The notes under the pieces were generated by a model. The model ran no database searches. It had not been told where the DNA came from and saw nothing but the letters and a program-made list of their open reading frames with translations. A stretch of DNA of 64,000 bases. Source: an uncultured Selenomonadales bacterium (GTDB taxonomy: Bacteria > Bacillota > Negativicutes > Acidaminococcales > Acidaminococcaceae). The position numbers and the translations under genes were made by a program. Location of the stretch: the NCBI GenBank assembly GCA_900315805.1, contig ONAN01000001.1, forward strand, positions 124,001 through 188,000. The letters run 5' to 3'. The stretch's first letter is position 1; each line of letters begins with the position of its first letter. This document shows positions 35,358 through 44,521 of the stretch, piece after piece.

Positions 35358-36236
35358 TTACTTCTTGATGAAGGAAGCGACTTCTTCAGCGAAGTTTTCC
35401 TGCTTCTTTTCGATGCCTTCACCCAGCTGGAAGCGGGCAAAACGAGCAACCTCGGCGTTGTTGGCCTTGAGGAGCTTCGTGATGCTCATCTTGTTGTCGC
35501 GGATGTAGATCTGGTCAACGAGGCAGACTTCTTCGTAGTACTTGTTGATACGGCCCAGGATCATCTTTTCGATGATCTTTTCGGGTTTGCCTTCGTTGCG
35601 GGCCTGTTCCGTCAGGACTTCCTTTTCGTGTTCCAGTTCAGCAGCAGGAACTTCGGTCCGGTTCAGGTAAGAGGGGTTGGCAGCGGCAACCTGCATGGCG
35701 ATGTTCTTGCCCAGTTCCGCGTCGCCGCCCTTCATGTCGACCAGGACACCGATCTTGCCGCCGGCATGGATGTAGCTGTAGACTTTGCCTTCCGCGCTTT
35801 CGAAACGGACGAAGCGGCGGACGGAAATGTTTTCACCGATCTTGGCGATGGCTTCGGTAACGACATCCTTAACGGTCTTGTCGCCCATCTTGGAAGCCAG
35901 CAGGGCATCCACATCGGCCGGATTGGTTTCGGCCACATGCTTGGCGATGGAGACGGCCAGGTTCTTGAAGTCGTCGTTGGCGCCTACGAAGTCGGTTTCG
36001 CAGTTTACTTCGACGATGACGCCGACTTTGCCGTCTTCGGAGATATAGGATGCGACAGCACCTTCGGCAGCCACACGGCCAGCCTTCTTGGCAGCCTTGG
36101 ACAGGCCTTTTTCACGCAGGTAGTCGATGGCTTTTTCCATATCGCCGTCGGTGGCGACGAGGGCTTTTTTGCAGTCCATCATGCCTGCGCCGGTACGTTC
36201 GCGCAGTTCTTTTACCAATGCAGCAGTAATGTTCAT
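35358..36236 (-). CDS. tsf: Elongation factor Ts
   Basis: EF-Ts is the nucleotide exchange factor of EF-Tu. The 292-residue protein shows the N-terminal UBA-like domain and TGAGMMDCKKALVATDGD, then VNCETDFVGANDDFKNL. The length is normal. It follows rpsB by 66 bases. Confidence 0.98.
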   Translation of the reverse strand: MNITAALVKELRERTGAGMMDCKKALVATDGDMEKAIDYLREKGLSKAAKKAGRVAAEGAVASYISEDGKVGVIVEVNCETDFVGANDDFKNLAVSIAKHVAETNPADVDALLASKMGDKTVKDVVTEAIAKIGENISVRRFVRFESAEGKVYSYIHAGGKIGVLVDMKGGDAELGKNIAMQVAAANPSYLNRTEVPAAELEHEKEVLTEQARNEGKPEKIIEKMILGRINKYYEEVCLVDQIYIRDNKMSITKLLKANNAEVARFARFQLGEGIEKKQENFAEEVASFIKK

Positions 36237-36302
36237 ATTTGTTTTCTCCTCGATTTCACTAAACGGTTCAATCAGTTCGGTTCCATCCGTCAGACGATTG
36301 GA

Positions 36303-37043
36303 TTATTCAGCGTCCTTGGCAGCTTCTTCAGCGGGAGCAGCTTCGTTTTCAGCGGTCTGCTGGCCCTGACGGCCTTCCAGGACTGCGTCAGCCATCTTGC
36401 TGGACAGCAGGCGTACAGCGCGGATGGCGTCGTCGTTGGCAGGGATTACGTAATCGATTTCGTCCGGATCGCAGTTCGTGTCAACGGTAGCTACGATGGG
36501 GATGTGCAGTTTGCGTGCTTCCAGAACAGCGATGTGTTCCTTGCGCGGATCTACGATGAACAAGGCTGCGGGGAGCTTCTTCATGTCCTTGATGCCGCCC
36601 AGGTTCTTGTTCAGTTTTTCCATTTCATGACGCAGGCCCAGGACTTCCTTCTTGGGCAGTACGTCGAACGTGCCGTCTTCTTCCATCTTTTCCAGCTGGC
36701 GCAGACGGGCGATACGTTTCTGGATGGTCTTGAAGTTGGTCAGCATGCCGCCCAGCCAGCGTTCGTTCACATAGAACTGGTTGCAGCGCGTAGCTTCTTC
36801 GCGCATCGCTTCCTGTGCCTGCTTCTTGGTGCCGACGAACAGGATGCTGCCGCCGTTCTTGGCGGTTTCACGAACGAAGTTGTACGCTTCGTCGACCTTC
36901 TTCACGGTCTTCTGCAGGTCGATGATGTAGATGCCGTTGCGTTCGGTAAAGATGTACTTCGCCATCTTGGGGTTCCAGCGGCGGGTCTGATGACCGAAAT
37001 GAACACCGGCTTCCAGTAACTGTTTCATAGAGATGATTGCCAT
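36303..37043 (-). CDS. rpsB: 30S ribosomal protein S2
   Basis: From the ATG at 37043 (AGGAGG 9 bases upstream) the protein is 246 residues, opening with [20 protein letters not shown], the classical S2 start. [12 protein letters not shown] and [17 protein letters not shown] follow, and the C-terminus is an acidic Ala/Glu tail. First gene of the rpsB-tsf unit; no leader structure is obvious in its 95-base untranslated region. Confidence 0.98.
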   Translation of the reverse strand: MAIISMKQLLEAGVHFGHQTRRWNPKMAKYIFTERNGIYIIDLQKTVKKVDEAYNFVRETAKNGGSILFVGTKKQAQEAMREEATRCNQFYVNERWLGGMLTNFKTIQKRIARLRQLEKMEEDGTFDVLPKKEVLGLRHEMEKLNKNLGGIKDMKKLPAALFIVDPRKEHIAVLEARKLHIPIVATVDTNCDPDEIDYVIPANDDAIRAVRLLSSKMADAVLEGRQGQQTAENEAAPAEEAAKDAE

Positions 37044-37147
37044 TTTTACATTCCTCCTGTTTTTTCCTCCGCAGTCCTCGTTTTTGATCGCACCGCGCAT
37101 GCGGACAGACGTCAAATCAGGCTGCGTGTGTATTGAACACTTGAAAA

Positions 37148-37176
37148 ATTATAGCATACCGCCTGCCGTTTGGCAA
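37148..37176 (-). promoter_or_regulatory. rpsB-tsf promoter
   Basis: The minus strand has TTGCCA (37171-37176), a 17-base spacer and perfect TATAAT (37148-37153), with TGC before the -10. The same TTGCCA -35 is used by rnpB. Confidence 0.85.
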
Positions 37177-37227
37177 GTATCTGTATACTTTGTTACAAAA
37201 AATTTCCTTACCGGGATTTCCCACCCA

Positions 37228-38730
37228 TCAATCCTGGATGTCCAGGGTCGCCAGGATGGCAGCGGCCATGTCCTGGGGAGCGATGATGTCCTTGTGCAGG
37301 ACGGGCAGCTGTTCCAGCTTCGTAATCTGCGCGGGCAGCGGCAGTTCCGTCACTTCGTGGAGCGCGTGGGCCGCGGCGAAGGGGCCGTCCCCCGTCACCT
37401 TGTCGGCCTTGTTCAAGCCTTCCAGGACGGACTGGCTGAACTTGTAGGGGCTGGCCGTCGACAGCACGATGCCGTAGCTTTCATCGCTGGAAACCAGACG
37501 GTATTTCGCCAGGGCGTGCCAGGCGACCGCCGTATGGGGATCCAGCACGTACTGGAAATCGTTATAGGTGGAACCGATGGTATCCAGGGTTTCCTGCTCG
37601 TCCGCCCAGGACGCGTAGAAAACGTCGCGGATCTCGTCCAGGACGGCGGCCGGAATCCGGTAGGTCCCTTCCGTGTTGAGCGCCGCCATCCATTCCGCCA
37701 CCACATCGCCTTTGCCGCCCGTCATGTCGAAGAGCAGGCGTTCCAGATTGCTGGAGACGAGGATGTCCATGGACGGGGAAATGGTCTTGTGGAGGGGGCG
37801 GTTGCGGTCATACTTGCCGGTATTGATGAAGTCCGTCAGCACGTTGTTCGTGTTGGAGGCGCAGATGAACTTTTTGACGGGCAGGCCCATCTTGCGGGCG
37901 TAATAGCCGGCCAGGATGTCCCCGAAGTTGCCCGTGGGAACGCAGAAGAGCACACCCTCGCCCGGTTTGATGCGCTGGGTGGCCACGGCGTCGGAATAGG
38001 CTTTGAAATAGTAGACGATCTGCGGTACCAGGCGGCCCCAGTTGATGGAGTTGGCCGAGGAAAAGGTCCAGCCGAATCCGTTGAGCCGTTCCGCCAGTTC
38101 CTTGTCGTTGAAGATTTCCTTGACGCCGCGCTGGGCGTCGTCGAAGTCGCCTTCGATGCCGAAGACCTTCGTGTTGCTGCCGGTCTGGGTGGTCATCTGG
38201 AGTTTCTGCACGGGGCTGACGCCGTCTTCGGGATAAAAGACGATGACTTCCGTGCCGGGCACATCGGCGAAACCTTCCAGGGCGGCTTTGCCCGTATCGC
38301 CCGACGTGGCCGTCAGGATGACGATACGCCCTTCTTCCCCGGTCTTTTCCCGGGCCCGCGTCATCAGGTGCGGCAGGATCTGCAGGGCCATGTCCTTGAA
38401 AGCCATGGTCGGGCCGTGCCACAATTCCAGGATATCCGCGTGTTCGGACACCTTGTGCAGCACGACGGGTTCCTTGCCGAACTTTTCTTCACTGTAGGCG
38501 GCCAGGGCGCATTCCATCAGCTCTTCCCCGCTATAGTCCGTCAGGAACCGCTGCAGGATCTGGACGGCCGTCACGGCATAAGGCTGGCCGTGCATGGCCA
38601 GGATTTCTTCCAACGAAAACTTGGGGAAACTCTGGGGCACGAACAGGCCCCCGTCCGGGGCCAGGCCGTTGCGGATGGCATGGGCCGAGGAAACCAGGTC
38701 CCCGCTGCCTCTCGTACTTACATATAACAT
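37228..38730 (-). CDS. thrC: Threonine synthase
   Basis: It converts O-phosphohomoserine to threonine with PLP. The 500-residue protein is the long (E. coli/yeast-like) class: N-terminal YVSTRGSGDLVSSAHAIRNG, the PLP lysine in HGPTMAFKDMALQ (K112), and ATSGDTGKAALEGF for phosphate binding. It completes the pathway begun by hom-thrB at 5939-8203 but is transcribed separately. Confidence 0.97.
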   Translation of the reverse strand: MLYVSTRGSGDLVSSAHAIRNGLAPDGGLFVPQSFPKFSLEEILAMHGQPYAVTAVQILQRFLTDYSGEELMECALAAYSEEKFGKEPVVLHKVSEHADILELWHGPTMAFKDMALQILPHLMTRAREKTGEEGRIVILTATSGDTGKAALEGFADVPGTEVIVFYPEDGVSPVQKLQMTTQTGSNTKVFGIEGDFDDAQRGVKEIFNDKELAERLNGFGWTFSSANSINWGRLVPQIVYYFKAYSDAVATQRIKPGEGVLFCVPTGNFGDILAGYYARKMGLPVKKFICASNTNNVLTDFINTGKYDRNRPLHKTISPSMDILVSSNLERLLFDMTGGKGDVVAEWMAALNTEGTYRIPAAVLDEIRDVFYASWADEQETLDTIGSTYNDFQYVLDPHTAVAWHALAKYRLVSSDESYGIVLSTASPYKFSQSVLEGLNKADKVTGDGPFAAAHALHEVTELPLPAQITKLEQLPVLHKDIIAPQDMAAAILATLDIQD

Positions 38731-38753
38731 TTGCGACCTCCTGTAACACTACA

Positions 38754-39236
38754 TCATTCCATGGTAAGGGCCGCCAGCACGGCCTTCGTCGCCTTCGCGA
38801 TGCCGTCGGGCGCCGCGATGATCTGCATGCCGCGCATACCGGCGCTGATGGCGATTTCATCAAAAAGCTGGCACGTTTCGTCCAGATAGACGGGATACTC
38901 CTTTTTCGCACCCAGGGGAGAGCAGCCGCCGCGGATATACCCGGTCAGGGGCAGGAGCTCCTTGAGGTGGACCATTTCGCAGCGCTTGTTGCCGCTCGCC
39001 CGGGCCAGGGCTTTCAGGTCCAGCTCCCCGTTGCCGGGAATGACGGCGAACAGCACGCCGGTCTTGTCGCCCCGGACGCAGAGGGTCTTGAACGTCTGTT
39101 CCGGCAGCATGCCCACTTCGTGCGCCACGTGGATGGCATCGAGATGCTCCTCGTCCACGGGATAGGTCTGCAGGCGGTACGGAATCCCCAGTTCGTCGAG
39201 GATGCGCGCCGCATTCGTCTTCTTCGTCTTTTTCAT
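38754..39236 (-). CDS. ybaK: Cys-tRNA(Pro) deacylase, YbaK family
   Basis: YbaK clears cysteine mischarged onto tRNA-Pro by ProRS, which cannot do so in its own editing domain. The 160-residue protein has the family pattern VAHEVGMLPEQTFKTLCVRG, LDLKALARASGNKRCEM and GYIRGGCSPLGAKKEYP. It is 23 bases upstream of thrC, likely cotranscribed, and divergent from nadE. Confidence 0.95.
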   Translation of the reverse strand: MKKTKKTNAARILDELGIPYRLQTYPVDEEHLDAIHVAHEVGMLPEQTFKTLCVRGDKTGVLFAVIPGNGELDLKALARASGNKRCEMVHLKELLPLTGYIRGGCSPLGAKKEYPVYLDETCQLFDEIAISAGMRGMQIIAAPDGIAKATKAVLAALTME

Positions 39237-39247
39237 TTTATGTCACG

Positions 39248-39265
39248 GCTCCGCTGCAGCGGAGC
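39248..39265 (-). promoter_or_regulatory. 18-bp palindrome carrying the ybaK ribosome site
   Basis: GCTCCGCTGCAGCGGAGC is a perfect palindrome 11 bases upstream of the ybaK start. In RNA it can form a 7-bp stem with a UGCA loop, and the 3' arm contains GGAG, the only good ribosome-binding sequence near the start. It may limit ybaK translation. Confidence 0.4.
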
Positions 39266-39393
39266 GGAACTTACCTCCCTCCCGGGGATCTTTGGCAAGG
39301 TCCCTGTATCTAAATAGTTTACCTTATTTTTCGGAATCTGTGTAGTCTTTTTCCGCAGAAGGCGTCCGGACGGCGGAAGCGGTGCGGAAACCG

Positions 39394-39422
39394 TGGCAAA
39401 TTGCGCGTCACTCTGCTATAAT
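39394..39422 (+). promoter_or_regulatory. nadE promoter
   Basis: A perfect TATAAT (39417-39422) with TGC directly upstream (extended -10) lies 17 bases after TGGCAA (39394-39399, weak -35). The leader is about 30 bases. Confidence 0.65.
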
Positions 39423-39460
39423 CAGATGTAGTTATATATGGTAGAAAGAAAGGATACACC

Positions 39461-41377
39461 ATGCCTCTTAAAATTGCTTGCGGACAAATGGAAGTCATTC
39501 CGGGCCGGCCGGACCTGAATACCCGGAAGATGCTGCAGATGATCGAACAGGCCAGGGCGGAACAGGTCGATGTCATCCTGTTTCCGGAAATGGCCATTCC
39601 GGGGTACCTGGTCGGGGACCGCTGGGAACAGCCGGCTTATCTGGACGACTGTGTGCAGTACGGCGAAGAAGTCATCGCGGCTTCCCAGGGCATCACGGTC
39701 GTTTTCGGCAACGTGGCCGTGGAAAAGCGGCGTTTCAACCACGACGGCCATCCGCGGAAATACAACGCGGCCTTCGTGGCCCAGGACGGCAGACTGCTGC
39801 CGGGTATGGCCGGCAAGGACTTCGTCATGAAGTCCGCCCTGCCGAACTACCGGGAATTCGACGACCTGCGCTACTTTACGGCGGCGCCGCAGGAATGCGA
39901 TGTCCGGCACCTGAAGTTCGCCAAATCCGTCGTGCCGGTGCCCGTCACCATCCGCGGACAGGAATACCGGCTCGGCATCATGCTGTGCGAAGACGGCTGG
40001 ACGGAACATTATCCTTTCCATATCCCCCGCCTGCTCGTGGAGAACGGTGCGCAGATCCTCTGCAACATTTCCTGCTCCCCCTTTACGTTAGGCAAGAACG
40101 GCAAGCGGCACCGCGTGTTCGGCAGCCAGGCTGCGGAACTGAAAGTGCCCGTGGTGTACTGCAACAACATCGGGGTGCAGAACAACGGCAAGGACGTGTT
40201 CACCTGCGACGGCCAGAGCTGCGTCTACGGCCCCGGTGGCAAAATCCAGTCGGCCGCCCCCATGTACGACGAGTACCTGCTGGTATTCTCCTGGGACGAA
40301 GCGACGGACCGCATCCGTGCCGCGTCCTATAAAGATGAAATCGTGACTATCGAAGACGACGAGGCGGAAGTGACCTACAAGGCAATCCGCTTCGGGCTGG
40401 ACCGGTTCCTGAAACAGCTTGGCATCAACCGCATGGTCCTGGGCATTTCCGGCGGCATCGATTCCGCCGTGGCCGCCGCCCTCTATGCCGATGTGCTGGG
40501 GCCGCGCCACGTGCTCCTGATTAATATGCCGAGCCAGTACAACTCGACCCTGACGAAATCCATGGCCCAGCAGCTGGCCGAAAACATCGGTGCCAACTAC
40601 ACCGTCGTGCCGATCACGGACAGCATCACCCATACGGTGAGCCAGCTCTACTCCCCCATTCACAGCTATGATTCGAACCGGGATTTCAAGCTGACCCTGG
40701 ACGGACTCATGTACCAGAACATCCAGGCCCGGGACCGCGGTTCGCGTATCCTCGCCGGGTTTGCCGCGGCCTACCGCGGCGGCTTCAGCTGCAACGCCAA
40801 CAAGGCCGAACTGAGCGTCGGCTACGGCACGTTCTACGGCGATATCGCCGGCGTCATCGCGCCCCTCGGCGACCTGTGGAAACACCAGGTCTACGCCCTC
40901 GGCCGGTATTTAAATGACAAGGTCTATCAGAAGCAGGTCATCCCCCAGGCCATTTTCGATATCCAGCCCAGCGCGGAACTTTCCAAGGAGCAGACCGTCG
41001 GAACCGGCGGCGATCCGCTGCGCTACGAATACCATGATTACCTGCTCCGGGCTTTCGTGGAAAACTGGGACAAGGTTTCGCCCGTCGAAATCCTGGAACA
41101 TTACCGGGACCACGATTTGGACACGTTCCTGGGCTGCGAACCAGGCACGACGGACCGGGTCTTCCACAGCAACGCAGACTTTTGCGCCGACCTGGAACGG
41201 TGGTACGGCCTGTTCACCGGACTGGCCGTGGCCAAACGCATTCAGGCGCCGCCCGTCCTCGCCCTCAGCCGCCGCGCTTACGGCTACGATTACCGCGAGG
41301 CCCAGCTGCCTGCCTACCTGCCGCGCCGCTACGCGGAACTGAAGGCGGAACTGATGAAGCAGGAACGGCTCTTTTAA
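39461..41377 (+). CDS. nadE: Glutamine-dependent NAD+ synthetase
   Basis: It amidates nicotinic acid adenine dinucleotide to NAD+ using glutamine. The 638-residue protein is the two-domain form: an N-terminal nitrilase-type amidase (about 1-270; Glu in FPEMAIPGYL, Lys in AGKDFVMKS, Cys in IMLCEDGW) supplying ammonia, and a C-terminal synthetase with the PP-loop LGISGGIDSAVAAALYAD (about 329-346). AAAGGA lies 7 bases before the ATG. It is monocistronic with a terminator. It is the first plus-strand gene of the window. Confidence 0.97.
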   Translation: MPLKIACGQMEVIPGRPDLNTRKMLQMIEQARAEQVDVILFPEMAIPGYLVGDRWEQPAYLDDCVQYGEEVIAASQGITVVFGNVAVEKRRFNHDGHPRKYNAAFVAQDGRLLPGMAGKDFVMKSALPNYREFDDLRYFTAAPQECDVRHLKFAKSVVPVPVTIRGQEYRLGIMLCEDGWTEHYPFHIPRLLVENGAQILCNISCSPFTLGKNGKRHRVFGSQAAELKVPVVYCNNIGVQNNGKDVFTCDGQSCVYGPGGKIQSAAPMYDEYLLVFSWDEATDRIRAASYKDEIVTIEDDEAEVTYKAIRFGLDRFLKQLGINRMVLGISGGIDSAVAAALYADVLGPRHVLLINMPSQYNSTLTKSMAQQLAENIGANYTVVPITDSITHTVSQLYSPIHSYDSNRDFKLTLDGLMYQNIQARDRGSRILAGFAAAYRGGFSCNANKAELSVGYGTFYGDIAGVIAPLGDLWKHQVYALGRYLNDKVYQKQVIPQAIFDIQPSAELSKEQTVGTGGDPLRYEYHDYLLRAFVENWDKVSPVEILEHYRDHDLDTFLGCEPGTTDRVFHSNADFCADLERWYGLFTGLAVAKRIQAPPVLALSRRAYGYDYREAQLPAYLPRRYAELKAELMKQERLF

Positions 41378-41382
41378 TCAGT

Positions 41383-41435
41383 AAAAAATCTCCGCACGGT
41401 ACGGATTTGTCCGTTACCGTGCGGAGTTATTTTTT
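41383..41435. terminator. Bidirectional terminator between nadE and the lipoprotein gene
   Basis: A long stem (CTCCGCACGGTA-CGGA with TCCG-T-TACCGTGCGGAG, 41390-41426) is flanked by A-runs on the left and T-runs on the right, so it can end both convergent transcripts. Confidence 0.88.
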
Positions 41436-41438
41436 GCC

Positions 41439-42350
41439 TTATTTTTCGTAAACCAGTTTCATGGCGGCCCGGGCCATGGCCGCCGTGTCATGCCCCACGC
41501 CGGGCACCGTGGCCAGATGCCAGGCAAACGGCACTCCCTGCTGCCGCGCCTTTTCCTGCAGGGCGGCATAAAAACGGCGTCCCCGTTCCAGACGCGTCTG
41601 TCCCTGGGCGTCCGCTTCCGGCGTCTTGCGCAGCGAGCCGCTGCGCTTTATGTCGGACTCGCCCAGGAGGACCGTGACCGGTTTCGCGAAGGCCGCCGAC
41701 AGATGCTGCGTTTCCGGCGGCAGGCCCTGCAGCCCGTAAGGGAACCGGACGCCGTCGTCCGGCATGGTATACCAGCCGGCGTTGGCGAGCACATAGCGGT
41801 CCCCTGCCCTGCCCTTGTCAAAAAGGACGTACCGGTGCAGATACTGGGATCCGGCGGAATGGCCGAACAGGGTGACCGTACTGTCCGGCGAAGCATAGGC
41901 CTTCAGCACGGCATCCCGCACCTTTCCGGCCAGAGGCAGGGTCCATTTTGCGGCCGGTTCCACGCGGCCGGCCTGATTGTCCCGGACCGTCATGCGGCCC
42001 AGGTTATAGGCACTGCCGGGATAGCGGTCCTCCGCAAAGAGGGGCGACGCCACCAGGACTCCGCAGCGGTCCGCCTGTTCCTGCAGGGCCCGGCAGGTCT
42101 CTTCGGCATCGCGGTGTTCGCCCGGAAAGGCGAGGAAGACCGGGCCGCCCTGTTTCCAGGAAGCCGGCCGGTAGCAGTAAATAGGAATCTGGTCCGCGCC
42201 TTCCTGATAGAGAACCGTACGGAATCCGCTTTCGGCAGAGGTCGTTTCTTTCTTCGCGGTTCCCGCGCAGCCCGCCGCCAGGACCAGCAGGGTAAGAAGT
42301 ACAGCCAGGCAGGCCCGCAAACCGGCCCGGCATTGCGACATAGGATTCAT
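41439..42350 (-). CDS. Lipoprotein with alpha/beta hydrolase fold
   Basis: The 303-residue protein starts with a lipoprotein signal (charged N-terminus, ACLAVLLTLLVLAAGC lipobox, Cys about 27) and is expected to be membrane-anchored outside the cytoplasm. The hydrolase body has nucleophile elbow FGHSAGSQ and a late VPGVGHDT (catalytic His candidate), like esterase/PHB depolymerase-type proteins. The substrate is unknown. The ATG at 42350 is 1 base after the fabK stop, suggesting coupled translation; no strong ribosome site is seen. Confidence 0.85.
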   Translation of the reverse strand: MNPMSQCRAGLRACLAVLLTLLVLAAGCAGTAKKETTSAESGFRTVLYQEGADQIPIYCYRPASWKQGGPVFLAFPGEHRDAEETCRALQEQADRCGVLVASPLFAEDRYPGSAYNLGRMTVRDNQAGRVEPAAKWTLPLAGKVRDAVLKAYASPDSTVTLFGHSAGSQYLHRYVLFDKGRAGDRYVLANAGWYTMPDDGVRFPYGLQGLPPETQHLSAAFAKPVTVLLGESDIKRSGSLRKTPEADAQGQTRLERGRRFYAALQEKARQQGVPFAWHLATVPGVGHDTAAMARAAMKLVYEK

Positions 42351-42351
42351 G

Positions 42352-43296
42352 TTATAAAGTGATCTCCGCGGCTTTCGCCAGCGTCTCCTTCGCTTCGCGG
42401 ACGATGCGTTCCACGACATCTTTGCAGGGCAGCACGTCGTTCAGGACGGCCAGGCTCTCGCCCACCATGATGCTGCCGTTGACCGTGTCGCCATCCTTCA
42501 TGCCGATGCGGGATGTGCCCGTGCCCAGTTCCATGAGGGTTTCCTTCGGGGCACCGCTGGTTTCCGCAGCCAGGTATTTTTCCGTGAAGGCGTTCTTCAG
42601 GCAGCGCACGCCCATGCCGCGGGAATACCCCGTGACGACGTTGTCCGTGTCGACGGCATGGACGATCATGTCCTTCACCTTCTGATGGGCCGGGCATTCC
42701 GTCGTGAGCAAAAAGCGCGAACCCATCTGGACACCGTCGGCGCCCATGAGGAGTGCCGCCGCCAGGCCGCGCCCGTCCGCGATGCCGCCGGCTGCCAGGA
42801 CCGGAATGTCATAGTGGTCCTTGAGCACGTTTTCCAGCAGGGACATGGTAGAAATGGTGCCGATATGGCCGCCGCCTTCCATGCCTTCGATGACCATGGC
42901 ATCCACGCCGGCTGCAGCCACGCGCTTCGCCAGTTTCACGTTCGGGACGACGGGAATGATCTTCACGCCGGCTTCATGGAACGGCTGGATCCAGGGTATG
43001 GGACTGCCGGCACCGGTCGTGACGAAGGCGGCCTTTTCCCGGCAGACAAGGTCCGCAATTTCCCTGACATTGGGCGCCATGAGCATGAGGTTGACGCCGA
43101 AGGGTTTGTCCGTCAGGCTTTTGGCTTTGCGGATCTCCGCTTCCACCCAGTCCGTCGTGCGTCCGCCGGACCCGATGATGCCGGCACCGCCCGCATTGGA
43201 TACGGCGGCGGCCAGCGTGCCGTCGGACGACCAGGCCATGCCGCCCTGGATGATGGGGTAACGGATACCCATGAGTTGCGTGAATCTATTCTGCAT
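42352..43296 (-). CDS. fabK: Enoyl-[acyl-carrier-protein] reductase II (FabK)
   Basis: FabK is an FMN flavoprotein doing the last reduction of fatty-acid elongation. From the ATG at 43296 (AGGAGG 8 bases upstream) it has 314 residues: RYPIIQGGMAW, VIEGMEGGGHIGTISTM (FabK-like phosphate/FMN segment), VLAAGGIADGRGLAAALLMGA-type barrel end (AAGGIADGRGLAAAL) and GVQMGSRFLLT. The related nitronate monooxygenases share this fold; the EGMEGGGHIG motif and size favour FabK. It is not in a fab cluster here. Confidence 0.88.
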   Translation of the reverse strand: MQNRFTQLMGIRYPIIQGGMAWSSDGTLAAAVSNAGGAGIIGSGGRTTDWVEAEIRKAKSLTDKPFGVNLMLMAPNVREIADLVCREKAAFVTTGAGSPIPWIQPFHEAGVKIIPVVPNVKLAKRVAAAGVDAMVIEGMEGGGHIGTISTMSLLENVLKDHYDIPVLAAGGIADGRGLAAALLMGADGVQMGSRFLLTTECPAHQKVKDMIVHAVDTDNVVTGYSRGMGVRCLKNAFTEKYLAAETSGAPKETLMELGTGTSRIGMKDGDTVNGSIMVGESLAVLNDVLPCKDVVERIVREAKETLAKAAEITL

Positions 43297-43393
43297 CGTA
43301 TGTACCTCCTGTGTAAACATGCACAATTATTTTTTTCATTGTATCACAAATCATTATTATTACTACAGAATCTTGACATAAAAAATGCAACAT

Positions 43394-43422
43394 ATTGGCC
43401 GCCCCCTCGATTCATGGTACAA
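43394..43422 (+). promoter_or_regulatory. Promoter of the secreted-protein gene
   Basis: TTGGCC (43394-43399), a 17-base spacer and TACAAT (43417-43422) with TGG before the -10. A TTGACA at 43374-43379 has no fitting -10 and was not used. Confidence 0.6.
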
Positions 43423-43466
43423 TGAATATGCACATACAATGTCTGGAGCCAAAGGAGGAGCAATAC

Positions 43467-44381
43467 ATGAAGAACCTATTTCGTTTACTGACGCTGTGCC
43501 TCGCCCTGCTCAGCTTTACGGCAGGCCCTGTGCTGGCGGCGCCGGAGCAGGCCGTGACCGACCGGGGCAGACTGGCGGTGGCCGATGCCCTGGTGAAACA
43601 GGCCCAGCAAAAGAGCGTCCAGGCCAAAGGCCGTATCACCCTGGAGTCCGTCCTCATGAATGCCATCGTGGATTTCAAGGCAGAAGTGGCGCAGGAGCCG
43701 CAGTCTGCCGGCAAGATCACGCTGACCACCGTGGCCGATGAGAAAAAGCGGGTGGTCCCGCTGAACCTCTATGTAATGCAGGAAGGCAAAGAGCTCTGGA
43801 GTTACGCCCAGCGGGAAGACGGTTCGTGGGTCCGCGCCGTCACGGAAGACGAAGCCTTCGGCAAGGAATCCGTTATAACCCGGGAAGAGGCTTTGGAAAA
43901 ACTGCAGACCGTCACTCCCGTGAGAGATGACGGCAACCTTGCCACCTACCAGGTCATCCTCACGAAAAAGGGTGTCACGGAACAAGCCATCCCCAAATCG
44001 ATTCCCAAGCTGGGAACGCTGACCCCGGAACAGCGCCAGGCCATCGCCAAGGCTTTGGACGAACAGGCCTACACCGTGACCATCAATCAAAAGGGCCTGC
44101 CCGTATCCTGCGAAGCCGATGCGACCAGGTGCCTCCAGACCCTGCTCGATGTAGCCATCGACCAGGCCGCCAAGGAACAGAACCTGACAGGCATGCAGAA
44201 AGAGTTCGCCAAAGCCATCATGCAGACCGTCCAGCTGCGCTTCCAGGCGGATCTGACCTACAAAAAGCGCAAAGCCCCCAAGGTACCGAAAGCAGCCCTG
44301 AGCGCCCGCATCGTAAAACAGGAACAGCCGGGGGACGAAGTGATCATCCACTCGGACAAGCCGTCCGGCAAGGCGGCCTGA
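43467..44381 (+). CDS. Uncharacterised secreted protein
   Basis: I do not recognise the family. From the ATG at 43467 (AAAGGAGGAG upstream) it is 304 residues with a clear signal peptide (MKNLFRLLTL start, cleavage likely after PVLAA near residue 25). The mature part is polar, alternating beta-like stretches (AKGRITLESVLMNAIVDFKAE, shown shortened as KGRITLESV) and helices, resembling the general layout of LppX/LolA-like or DUF6612-type envelope proteins, but this is only a loose resemblance. It is monocistronic, with its own promoter and terminator. Confidence 0.85.
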   Translation: MKNLFRLLTLCLALLSFTAGPVLAAPEQAVTDRGRLAVADALVKQAQQKSVQAKGRITLESVLMNAIVDFKAEVAQEPQSAGKITLTTVADEKKRVVPLNLYVMQEGKELWSYAQREDGSWVRAVTEDEAFGKESVITREEALEKLQTVTPVRDDGNLATYQVILTKKGVTEQAIPKSIPKLGTLTPEQRQAIAKALDEQAYTVTINQKGLPVSCEADATRCLQTLLDVAIDQAAKEQNLTGMQKEFAKAIMQTVQLRFQADLTYKKRKAPKVPKAALSARIVKQEQPGDEVIIHSDKPSGKAA

Positions 44382-44449
44382 GCCTGTGCCCCTCGTTCCG
44401 TCCGGCGTGCCGCCTGAATCGGGCCAAGTTGCTACTTTTTTAACACTTC

Positions 44450-44492
44450 ACCGGCCTTTTGCCGCACCGCCCGCGGCAGGAGGCCGGTTTTG
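44450..44492 (+). terminator. Terminator of the secreted-protein gene
   Basis: ACCGGCC (44450-44456) pairs with GGCCGGT (44482-44488), with an inner GCCGC/GCGGC stem, followed by TTTTG. It ends directly against the ilvD -35. Confidence 0.75.
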
Positions 44493-44521
44493 TTGACACT
44501 GAAATTGAAACCTTTTACAAT
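44493..44521 (+). promoter_or_regulatory. ilvD promoter
   Basis: A perfect TTGACA (44493-44498), 17-base spacer and TACAAT (44516-44521). The leader is only about 50 bases, too short for a T-box or peptide attenuator, so any branched-chain control must act at the DNA level. Confidence 0.85.

Noticed and set aside
36303-37115. Upstream starts for rpsB, rpsO, frr, rimP, uppS and the ferredoxin
   Set aside because: In each case the longer frame runs into the leader, promoter or neighbouring gene, while the internal Met follows a Shine-Dalgarno sequence and gives the family's normal N-terminus.
43374-43379. TTGACA before the secreted-protein gene as its -35
   Set aside because: No -10 lies 16-18 bases downstream (TTGGCC is found there); the TTGGCC/TACAAT pair fits better.
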